From positions 496,001 through 560,000 of the forward strand of contig JAPQWV010000357.1 of assembly GCA_027422505.1 (NCBI GenBank): a DNA stretch of 64,000 nucleotides, in the 5' to 3' direction. The first letter of the stretch is position 1; each line of letters begins with the position of its first letter. Shown piece by piece: positions 24,318 through 34,251 of this stretch. The notes beneath the pieces were generated by a model. That model saw only the letters and a program-made list of their open reading frames with translations, made no database searches and was not told the DNA's origin. Origin of the DNA: Craterostigma plantagineum. Taxonomy: Eukaryota > Streptophyta > Magnoliopsida > Lamiales > Linderniaceae. Both the position numbers and the translations under genes were made by a program.

Positions 24318-25460
24318 TGTTGGACACACTGTCAGTAAGACGAAATTGCCCCGATATCAGTGATTTCGGTTAGCAGCGATCGTCCTCGAGATACAATGAC
24401 TTCTAAACTCGAAATCGCAGCACAACGATTCGAATTTTTCCGACGTATCGTACTCAAAACGCAAATTTTTCTTGCTTCGGGATTTTAGCGAGTATAGGAG
24501 TGAGTTATGCATTTTTGTGGGTTGAAAGTGAATGAATTCTCCAACTCATTTGGGGTCTTTCCGCAGGGACTTAATCGCAAATTCCAGAACTTGCTGGACT
24601 GCTTCTATAATTTTCCAGGGGTCGGAATGAGATATTTCGAAACTTCTGGACTGTCGGTCTATTTACTGGCTCGAGGAAGGCCCGGTTCTTGGGCCGACAG
24701 CCCGATCTTCAGCATGTCCCACCGGCGGCGGCTCGATTCTCCGACCTGCCCCACGGGTGGCTCAACCGACACCTCTTGTTGGGCCGACCGACAGCTCCTA
24801 GTGTTAGGCCGGATCAGCCCAACAGCCCACTGCGACCCAGATCCAATGGATCGCGCCACCTCATCTGGACTGTCCAATCATCTTCACCTCGACTGCCATG
24901 TCACCGGAGGAAAAATTTAAGCTCCTCGCTCCGATGCGTCGTGCGAAGTTAACATTGCGCGCCTTAAAGCGTCCATTGCGCACTTGGCACGGCACGGCTC
25001 GGCCACGGCCACGGGCTCGGTGCTCGTCGGTGCGAGGCACCAACTCGCACCGGGCTATTACTTGTGCCAAAACTCACACAAGTTTCTCTAGCCCAATTAA
25101 ACCCACTTAAGCCAAGCTCATTTAATCTCATACACATGGCAAGCCATTTTGAGTAAACCCATATGAGTTTCTATATATATGGTGAAGATTTTCTTAGTGT
25201 CTAACCAATGTGGGACACTTAATCCCCCACTTAAATACTATCAACCATTTTAATGGAAAATTAATTTTTCATTCTCCCGAACTCGGTTTTGAGCATAATA
25301 ATATTTGTTAGATTTCCCGTGAAACATAGATTCGTAATCTTTCAACGATTTCTCGTTTTGACATCCGATGTCTTCCCGATTTAATTAAAACCTGGACTAA
25401 ATTTATTAATGGGTTAATTGCCCCGTTTGGGCCCAATGTCCCATTAGGCTCAAAAACCCA
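24318..25460 (-). repeat. 5' LTR of the minus-strand copia (outer limit approximate)
   Basis: 24759-25460 matches the other LTR. The remainder down to about 24318 (minus-strand end GTGTCCAACA) is assigned by position between LTR and gag and by a TG...CA reading. It is less certain. No tRNA-iMet type primer site (TGGTATCAGAGC) follows it. Confidence 0.55.
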
Positions 25461-25726
25461 AATACGTTTACAATTATAGTTATTTTCTGACTCATAATTA
25501 AATTATTTCTTATTAATTAATAATCAAACCAGTGCAATGCACGGCCAATAAATATAAAAGTTAAATATAATATCTCACTCGCTCGTATAATCCTAAAAGG
25601 CTAGCCACGCACAAGATCCGCAAGATTCAGTTCAATAATTATAGGTATCACACTTTTTTGTCCAAAACTACAATAGTTCAATAGTGCTGTCCCTCTTATC
25701 TCTCTACATATCTTTCTTAATTGTGA
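25461..25726 (+). repeat. Remnant of X4 and unassigned AT-rich sequence
   Basis: The first 80 bases resemble the middle of the X repeat. The rest contains no gene or element I can recognise and ends at the target duplication of the large MULE. Confidence 0.4.
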
Positions 25727-25735
25727 TACTTTTTA

Positions 25736-25877
25736 GGGGCAACCTCAATTAAATCCCTCTTTCCAAACTTTTCATCAACTAACTCCCCATCTCATTTAAT
25801 TTATTATAAAACTCCCTAATTCAAAACATTCATACACAACACTACCCATTTTACTGAATGGACGAATTTGCCCCTCA
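25736..25877 (+). repeat. Left terminal inverted repeat of MULE 3
   Basis: Starts GGGGCAACCTCAATTAAATC and ends GAATTTGCCCCTCA. It pairs, with about one difference in four, with the reverse complement of 34108-34242. Confidence 0.85.
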
Positions 25878-26139
25878 TTTATAATTTTTTAAATCTTTTC
25901 TTCTCCAATTCAATCGACGACACCCACTTTGCCCAACGTTCTCAGACCTCGTCACCCTGTTTTTGTCCCATTCGTCTTCAGCTCCTCGCCGGAAAAGCTC
26001 CTAGCCTATCCAATCACAGTGGGTTTCTCGGTCCAGGTAAGCTTAGGTAAGTTTTCTGTTTTTTTTTTCCACCGATGGTTACTCGTCGAGGTTCTTGACT
26101 CGAGCTTACGGACTTGAGCTCGATCGAACGGAGTTGAAT

Positions 26140-26457
26140 CTCGACATGGGCCAAGCACAGAAGCTATTTGACCTCAAAGGGACGTCGTGCTGTGGACTTA
26201 TGTGGTCGATGGGTATGGCAAAACCTAAAGAAAGCGAAGGAGTTGTTCGACGAAATGCCTGAAAGAAACATCGTCTCATTGAGCTCGATAATGTCCGCCT
26301 TCGTCAGAGCAGGAGATTACAAGCAAGCGCTACACATCTACAGAACGATGCAAAAATCAGAGCCCTCCATTCGCAACGAGTCGATCCTCATCAGCAGGCT
26401 CACTGCGTGTGCCCATCTGTGCTCGCTTGCTCACGACTCGTCGGTCCACTCTTACTA
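26140..26457 (+). pseudogene. Captured PPR-protein gene fragment inside MULE 3
   Basis: The reading DMGQAQKLFDL, then in another frame RDVVLWTYVVDGYGKT, then AKELFDEMPERNIVSLSSIM and ALHIYRTMQ, matches consecutive 35-residue pentatricopeptide repeats of a plant organellar RNA-binding protein of the PLS class. The fragment spans about three repeats and changes frame at least once near 26165-26215. It ends in a stop at 26456. PPR genes are intronless and often copied into MULEs. As it stands it cannot encode a PPR protein. A transcript from it could still pair with the parent gene, but nothing here shows one is made. Confidence 0.8.
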
Positions 26458-26539
26458 ACTTCATTTAGTTGGCAACTTCAGATAAGAGGTGATTATTTGG
26501 TACTGTTCAAGTGTTGAAACATGTTTTCTAATAACTGTT

Positions 26540-28330
26540 CAAGTGTTGAAACATGTTTTGGTACTACAAAAAAATAAATATAGGTACTGTAAAAAACCAA
26601 CATAGGTACTGTATTCCTTTATCTTTTGGTGCTAATGCAGTTTTTATGATTCAGTGGGTTTACTGTATATATTGTCATCGTGACTCAGTTGCTGTATTTT
26701 TTGGTACTACAAACGTCCACATGTTGGTATTGCAAACGTCTTTATATTGGCACCACAAACTAGAGCTAGCGTATTTCGTCGCCGTTCGCCAGGTACGTAA
26801 AAGATACTACAAATTACCTACGAAGTGTACTACAACATAGACGTTTATGGTACTGCAAACAACCATGTTGTGGTATTGTAAACGTGTATATATTGGTACT
26901 ACAAATTAGAGAGCGTATTTCAACGTCGTTCGGATTATTTTTTGGTCCGTGAGTACGTTACCATGGTTAAATATACTAAGTTGATCGCCTGGTACTACAA
27001 TAGCCTAAGTTATGGTACTGCAATCATCCACATGTTGGTACTTCAAATGTCTATATATTGGTAGTAAAAATCAGGGCTAGCGTATTTCGACGCCGTTCGC
27101 CCAATACGTAAAAGATACTACAAACTACCAACCAAGGGTACTTCAATAGAGACGTTTATGGTACTGCAAAGAACCATGTCGTGGTACTGCAGACGTATAT
27201 ATTGGTACTACAAATTAGAGAGCGTATTTCGACGTCACCGTGTGTTTAATTTTTATTGTGTGCCGTATTTTGGAAGTTTACATGGCTTATTTGCACAATA
27301 ATCTACGTGTTTTCGATAATTAAAAACCTAGTACGACAAAGATACTACAAGTAACCTACGGATGGTAATACACTAGCATATATTATGGTACTACGTGAAA
27401 GATATTACAAATAACATACAGATGGTACTGCGATATCATATGTTATGGTACTACAGTAGTCCATATATAGGTACTACAAAAGTGTTTACATTGGTACAAC
27501 GATTAGAGGGCGTATTTCGACGTGTTTTTGACAATCAACTGAGGGGTACGACAAAGATACTACAAACAACCTACCAGTGGTACTACAATGGCATAAGTCA
27601 CGGTACTTCAAATGTGTTTATATTGGTACCACAATTAGAGCTATGGTATTTTGGGTTATTTTTAGGTCTGTGAGTACGTTACCATGGTTAAATATAGTAA
27701 GATGATCATTTGGTATCATAATTGGCGGGTTGACATTTAGAATCAAGGATTATCACATTGAAATGCCAACTTTCCTTCTACTTAAATGATGCTAGTTACA
27801 ATATCTTACTCCATAGTGAATATTTTTCGTATGTTGGAAGTTAGTGTTTATGTTTTATGTTGTCATATGTTAATTTTTTGTTATTTGCCACATTATGTAG
27901 GCTCTCAGGCGTTAATTGCTCAAGAATCTACGTGTTTTCGACAATCAAAATAATGGTACGGCGAAGGTACTACAAACAACCTACGGATTGTTCTACAATA
28001 GCATAAGTAATGTTACCACAAAAGTTCATATGTAGGTACCCCAAACGTGTTTATATTGGTACCACAAATTAGTTTTGAAGTATTTCAACGTTGTTCGCCC
28101 GGTACGTAAAAGATACTACAAACAACCTAGAGATAGTACTGCGATAGCATATGTTATGGTACTACGGAAGCGTATAGTATGGTACTACACGTGTTTTCGA
28201 TAATTAAAAACGTGGTACGCAAAAGATACTACAAGTAACCTACCCACGGTAATACATTATCATAAGCTATGGTACTATAAATATCTATATATGGTACTAC
28301 AAATATCTGTATATTGATACTACAAACTGG
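26540..28330 (+). repeat. GGTACTACAA-motif region, diverged units, in MULE 3
   Basis: Phrases of the form TTGGTACTACAAA, ATGGTACTGCAA and GATACTACAAACNACCTA recur every 20-40 bases. A larger unit is marked by (GGT)C(C/T)GTGAGTACGTTACCATGG at about 26942 and 27664, roughly 720 bp apart. No coding content is supported. Confidence 0.8.
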
Positions 28331-28339
28331 GGCACGAAT

Positions 28340-29210
28340 TCCTATTGTTAGAAACGTGGTACGAAAAAGATACTACAAGTAACATACATATGGTACTACA
28401 CTATCGTTGGGTATGGTACTATTGACATCTATATATTGGAACTACAAACATATGTATATTGGTACTACAAATTTGGGCAGGAATTTCGATTGCTAGAAAC
28501 GTGGTACGAAAAAGATACTACAAGTAACATATGTATAGTACTACACTATGATAGGGTACGGTACCACGAACATCTATATATTAGAACTACAAACATATGC
28601 ATATTGGTACTACAAATTTGGGTAGGAATTTCAATTGCTAGAAACTGGTACGAAAAAGATACCACAAGTAACATACGTTTGGTACTACACTATGGTAGGT
28701 ACTGATACTACGAACATCTATATATTGGAACTACAAACATAATTATATTGGTACTACAAATTTGGGTAGGAATTTTGATTGCTAGAAACGTGGTACGAAA
28801 AAAGATACTACAAGTAACATACATATGGTACTACACTAGCTTATGATACGGTACCACAAACATCTATGTATTGGCACCACAAATATATGTATATTGGTAC
28901 TACAATTTGCGTAGGAATTTCTTTAGTTAAAACGTGGTACGGAAAAAATACTACAGGTAACCTACTCATGGTGCAAACTAGCTTATAATATGGTACCACG
29001 AATATCTATATATTGGCACTACAAATATATGTATGGTGGTACTACAAATCAGGATAGGAATTTCGAATATTAAAAACGTGGTACGAAAAAGATACTACAA
29101 GTAACCTATGCATGGTACTATACTAACATACGATACGGTACGACGAACGTATATATATTGGTAGTACAAATATATGTATATTGATACTACAAATTCGGGT
29201 AGGAATTTTT
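28340..29210 (+). repeat. 145-bp tandem array (about 6 units) in MULE 3
   Basis: Successive copies of ATTGGTACTACAAATTTGGG with AGGAATTTCGATTGCTAG place their GGTAC at 28461, 28606, 28750, 28896 and 29038, with a mutated one at 29183. The spacings are 142-146 bp. Each unit carries four or five motif copies: TGGTACGAAAAAGATACTAC, TATGGTACTACACTA, GGTACCACGAACATCTATAT and the landmark itself. Confidence 0.9.
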
Positions 29211-29229
29211 CGACGTAGTTCGGGTTTTT

Positions 29230-32200
29230 TTTGGTCCGTGAGTGCGTTACGATAGTTAATGCTACTAAGTTGATCATTTTGTATCAAATAGTCAAGTAAC
29301 AATATCAAATAGTCAAGATGCTAGTCCGTGAGGGGCGTCGTTCGGGTTATTCTTTCTACTTACTTGATGCTAGTAACAATATCTTACCACATTGTCAAGA
29401 TTTCACGTTGCCATATATTTAATTTTTGTTATTTGCCGCATTATGTAAGCTCTAAATCCTTAGTGCTCAAGATTCTACGTGTTTTCGACAATCGAACGAT
29501 GGGCACGGAAAAGGTACTATAAACACCTAATTATGGTACCACGAAAGCATAATCTATGGTAGTGCAACAATCCGCACTAGGTACTACAAACGTCTATGTA
29601 TTGGTACGACAGATTAAATTTGGCGTATTTCGAAGCGCTCGTTCGACACAGAAAAGATACTACAAACGACCTAATTATGGTACCACGAAAGCTTATAGTA
29701 TGGTACAGCAAAAGTCCACATCTAGATACCACAAATGTGTTTATATTGACACTACAAATTAGAGTTGGCGTATTTCGACGTCGTTCGGGTTACTTTTTGG
29801 TCCGTGAGTGCGTTACGATAGTTAACGCTACTACGTTGATCATTTGGTATAAAAAAAGGCGGGTTAACATATATAATCAAGAATTGTTACATTGAAATTC
29901 CAACTTTCTTTCTACTTACATGATGCTAGTAACAATATCTTACCACATAGTCAAGATTTCACGTTGCCATATATTTAAATCTTGTTATTTGCCGCATTAT
30001 GTAAGCTCTAAATCCTTAATGCTTTTGTAATAGAATAAGAAGTAAAGGGGTAAATTGTTGGCTCGTGAGTGTTTGAAAGCTAGCGAGTCGGCTTCTGAGC
30101 TTACTTTTTAAATATATCTTTTTAAAATTTTAGTTTTTGTACTATGTTTCTAATAAAAAAGCTCGAGTTTTCTTGACCTTGGAACAGTTTGCTGTGTTGT
30201 GTAGCTTCTCTTTCATTTGTTAGGATTTTTTCGCTTTTTTTTCGTTCAACAGACGTAAAAAAGTATTCTGCTAACGAAAGAGTTCCAATCAGTTATACTT
30301 TTGTATCTTAATTCTTTTTTCTCTTCCAGGATTCTGATGATCTGAAAAAGCAACGTTTTACGAGTTTTCGACAACCGAACGATGGGCACTGAAAAGGTAC
30401 TACAAAAGACCTAATTATGGTACCACGAAAGCATAGAGTATAATACTACAACCAACCATATCTGGGAACTATAAACGTCTATGTATTGGTACGGCAAATT
30501 AGATTTGGCGTATTTCGAAGCCGCTCGCACGGCATGGAAAAGGTACTACAAATGACCTTACTTACAAAGCATATACTATGGTACCGCAACCGTCCACATC
30601 TAAGTACTACAAACACTGTGTATTGGTACCATAAATTATATTTTGCGTATTTCGAAGCCGCTCGCACGGCACAGAAAAGGTATTACAAACGACCTAATTA
30701 TGGTACTACGGAAGCGTATAGTATGGTAATGTAGACGTCCACATATAGGTACCACAAATGTGTTTATATTGATACTACAAATTATAGTTGGCGTATTTCG
30801 ACGTCGTTCGGGTTACTTTTTGGTCCGTGAGTGCGTTACGATAGTTAACGCTACTACATTGATCATTTGGTATCAAAAAAGGCGGGTTAACATTTACAAT
30901 CAAGGATTGTTACATTGAAATTCCAACTTTCTTTCTACTTACATGATGGTAGTAACAATATCTTACCACATAGTCAAGAATTCACGTTGCCATATATTTA
31001 AATCTTGTTATTTGCCGCATTATGTAAGCTCTAAATCCTTAATGCTCAAGATTCTACGTGTTTTCGACAACCGAACGATGGGCACGGAGAAGGTACTACA
31101 AAAGACCTAAGTATGGTACCACGAAAGCATACACTATGGTACTGCAACCAACCACATCTAGGAACTATAGACGTCTATGTATTGGTTCGGCAAATTAGAT
31201 TTGCCGTATTTCGAAGCCGCTCGCACGGCACAGAAAAGGTCCTACAAACGACCTAATTAAGGTACTTACAAAGTATAAAATATGATACTGCAACCGTCCA
31301 CATCTAGCTACTACAAACACTATGTATTGGTACCATAAATTATATTTTGCGTATTTCGAAGCCGCTCGCACGGCACAGAAAAGGTATTACGAACGACCTA
31401 ATTATGGTACTACGGAAGCGTATAGTATGGTACTGTAAACGTCCACATCTAGGTACTACAAACGTGTTTATATTGATACTACAAATTAGAGTTGGCGTAT
31501 TTCGACGTCGTTCGGGTTATTTTTTGGTCCGTGAGTGCGTTACGATAGTTAACGCTACTACATTGATCATTTGGTATCAAAAAAGGCGGGTTAACATTTA
31601 CAATCAAGGATTGTTACATTGAAATTCCGACTTTCTTTCTACTTACATGATGCTAGTAACAATATCTTACCACATAGTCAAGATTTCACGTTGCCATATA
31701 TTTAAATCTTGTTATTTGCCGCATTATGTAAGCTCTAAATCCTTAATGCTCAAGATTCTACGTGTTTTCGACAATCGAACGATGGGCACGGAAAAGGTAC
31801 TACAAATGACCTAATTATGGTACCACGAAAGCATACAATATGGTACTGCAACCAACCACATCTAGGAACTATAAACGTCTATGTATTGGTACGGCAAATT
31901 AGATTGGCGTATTTCGAAGCCGCTCGCACGGCACAGAAAAGGTACTACAAACGACCTAATTTAGGTACTTACAAAGCATATAATATGGTACCGCAACCGT
32001 CCACATTTAGGTACTACAAACACTATGTATTGGTATCATAAATTATATTTTGCGTATTTCGAAGCCGCTCGCACGGCATAGAAAAGGTATTACAAACGAC
32101 CTAATTATGGTACTACGGAAGCGTATAGTATGGTACTGTAAACGTCCACATCTAGATACTACAAACGTGTTTATATTGATACTACAAATTAGAGTTGGCG

Positions 32201-32800
32201 TATTTCGACGTCGTTCGGGTTATTTTTTGGTCCGTGAGTGCGTTACGATAGTTAACGCTACTACATTGATCATTTGGTATCAAAAAAGGCGGGTTAACAT
32301 TTACAATCAAGGATTGTTACATTGAAATTCCAACTTTCTTTCTACTTACATGATGCTATTAACAATATCTTACCACATAGTCAAGATTTCACGTTGCCAT
32401 ATATTTAAATCTTGTTATTTGCCGCATTATGTAAGCTCTAAATCCTTAACGCTCAAGATTCTACGTGTTTTGGACAACCGAACGATGGGCACGGAAAAGG
32501 TACTACAAAAGACCTAACTATGGTACCACGAAAGCATACACTATGGTACTGCAACCAACCACATCTAGGAACTATAAACGTCTATGTATTGGTACGGCAA
32601 ATTAGATTTGGCGTATTTCGAAGCCGCTCGCACGGCACGGAAAAGGTACTGCAAACGACCAAGTTACAGTACTACAAAAGCATATACTATGGTACCGCAA
32701 TCGTCCACATCTAGGTACTACAAACGTCTATGTATTGGTACCACAAATTAGATTTGGCGTATTTTGAAGCCGCTCGCATGGCACATAAAAGGTACTACAA
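29230..32800 (+). repeat. 703-bp higher-order tandem units in MULE 3
   Basis: The landmark GGTCCGTGAGTGCGTTACGA occurs at 29233, 29799, 30822, 31526 and 32229. The last two steps are 704 and 703 bp. The 29799-30822 step is about 320 bp longer because of an insert at about 30015-30357. Each unit combines GGTACTACAA-type phrases, the sequence CGTATTTCGAAGCCGCTCGC, and an AT-rich linker with TTGTTATTTGCCGCATTATG. Neighbouring units are nearly identical, so they were made or homogenised recently. Confidence 0.92.
30015..30357 (+). other. Foreign insert in one 703-bp unit, possible captured exon and intron
   Basis: One unit is interrupted between CTTAATGCT and the ACG(T)TTT(T)CGACAACCGAACG phrase that follows directly in the others. 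The extra segment contains TTTTTTCTCTTCCAG followed by GATTCTGATGATCTGAAAAAGC (DSDDLKK), which looks like an intron end and exon start. No flanking duplication is obvious. The source gene is not recognisable. Confidence 0.4.
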
Positions 32801-33349
32801 ACGACCTAAATATGGTACCACGAAAGCATACACTATGGTACTGCAACCAACCACATCTAGGTACTACAAACGTCTATGTATTGGTACGACAAATTAGATT
32901 TGACGTATTTTGAAGCCGCTCGCACGACACAGAAAAGGTACTACAAACGACTTAATTATGGTACTAAGAAAGCATATACTATGGTACTGCAACCAACCAC
33001 ATCTAGGTACTACAAAGGTCTGTGTATTGGTACGACAAATTAGATTTGGCGTATTTTGAAGCCGCTCGCACGACACATAAAAGGTACTACAAAAGACCTA
33101 ATTATGGTACTACGAAAGCATATACTATGGTACTACAACTGTCGTCATCTAGGTGCTACAAACATGTTAGTTCAGGTACTACAAAAAAAAACTGGAACAG
33201 AAACAAACAAATCAGAGAACTAAAGATCAACAGCATATCAGTCCCAAAACACACATACATAACACTCAAACAGGTGGAGCGTGCAACTAAAATCGTCCGT
33301 AAGTATCGTGGCAGCCATGAAGCCACGATACAATTCAACGTCGACTTCA

Positions 33350-34080
33350 TCAAGATACCTCGCACGTGCTACCAGTCCGACGTGTATCGATCCATGGACA
33401 GTGCATTTTGTACCCCGCAATCCACGCCCTCCAGATTCTGCTCCCTCGTGGACTCAAACATCGTGATGTCATCTCGTAATTCTTTCTCGATTTTCTTGAG
33501 CCGGTGGGTTTTTTCAACTTCGATGCCATTTCTGCATGCGACAAAAACGAGAAAATCAAATAATGAAATTACGGTACCAATTAACTATGTAATACGGTAC
33601 CAAAAAACATATACAAGCACCAATTCAATTATCGTACGCAAAAGCAACCGAGACTCATACCAAGATAGTCACAATGTACCTTTACATCTAGCAGGGAAAT
33701 TAGAAGCTAGAAAAACCCTAATTTGAATAATACCAAGTTCCTAATTTGAAGAACAAAATAATTAAACCCTAATTTTGCCATAAACCCCAAATTCGAGCCG
33801 TAATCACAAAATTAAACACAGCCCGACATTAAATCCTTCAGGAAATGCAACTATGAAAGCCCTAATCTCTACATTAACTCAAAACGCCACAAAAAACGAA
33901 AAATTAAAGTAAAAAAACGGTGTCAAGAGGCCGTTTTTACAGTATACCGTTCTTACAAGTCGAATAAAGGTGTGAAGCCCTAAGAATCTCGTTCGCTGCT
34001 CGTTGTGAAGGTGAAGCTGAGATTCGTTCTGCTTTTCGTCGTCTGTTGTTCGTCGTCGTTGTCTCTGTAAGTGAATTCAC
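33350..34080 (-). pseudogene. Promoter-proximal gene start on the minus strand at the right end of MULE 3
   Basis: Reading inward from the right terminus there is purine-rich leader-like sequence (34020-34070, GACGACGAACAAC phrases), a long AT-rich stretch, then GTCGCATGCAG, a good intron acceptor, followed immediately by AAATGG. From that ATG (33530) the frame MASKLKKPTGSRKSRKNY runs about 60 codons. An overlapping frame reads EVEKTHRLKKIEKELRDDIT, a plausible coiled coil, and ends in a stop. Either could be the remains of an element-encoded gene or of a captured host gene. MULE genes usually begin from the terminal repeat in this way. No family is recognised. Confidence 0.35.
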
Positions 34081-34107
34081 AAGGTTATTTTGCAATATTT
34101 ATGTTTT

Positions 34108-34242
34108 ACAGGGGTATATTTGTCCATTAGGTAGCTATGTGATATAATAGTTTGAAAGGGGTAGTTTAGTGATAAATGAATTGAGAAGGGGGAGTAAGTT
34201 GATGTATAGTTTGGGGTAGGGGGATTTATGTGTAGATTTGCC
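34108..34242 (-). repeat. Right terminal inverted repeat of MULE 3
   Basis: On the minus strand it starts GGCAAATCTACACATAAATC and ends at ATACCCCTGT, parallel to the left terminus. It also overlaps the likely promoter of the minus-strand frame that follows. Confidence 0.83.
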
Positions 34243-34251
34243 TACTTTTTA

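Larger units (their letters stand above)
18199..25460 (-). mobile_element. Decayed Ty1/copia retrotransposon, minus strand
   Basis: The order on the minus strand is 5' LTR (about 24318-25460), gag (from 23922), protease and integrase, reverse transcriptase, RNase H (to about 19420), polypurine tract ATGTGGGGGAT, then the 3' LTR (18939 down to 18199). It belongs to the same lineage as the young element at 40322-46547, since the proteins align along their whole length, but it has many frame breaks and a 533-bp hAT insertion. The 3' LTR lacks its outer part, so no target duplication can be shown. Confidence 0.85.
25736..34242. mobile_element. Large MULE 3 (8.5 kb) filled with GGTACTACAA motif arrays
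   Basis: A 9-bp duplication TACTTTTTA flanks it (25727-25735 and 34243-34251). The termini (25736-25877 and 34108-34242) are imperfect inverted repeats: both run through AAATCCC, then CCAAACT--TCATCAACT-ACTCCCC, then AATGGAC-AAT-T-CCCCT. Between them are a PPR gene fragment (left), about 6.7 kb of tandem arrays built from GGTACTACAA/GGTACCACAA/GGTACTGCAA phrases, and a promoter-like gene start on the minus strand (right). By hand count the 300 bases 28321-28620 alone hold eight GGTAC. No transposase domain (such as a DDE MULE or SWIM motif) is visible, so movement would need help in trans. Confidence 0.88.

Noticed and set aside
33022..33726. A 234-codon open frame on the plus strand
   Set aside because: It starts in the GGTACTACAA array and crosses into unrelated DNA. 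The composition follows the repeats, no domain is visible, and the more plausible gene start there is on the minus strand.
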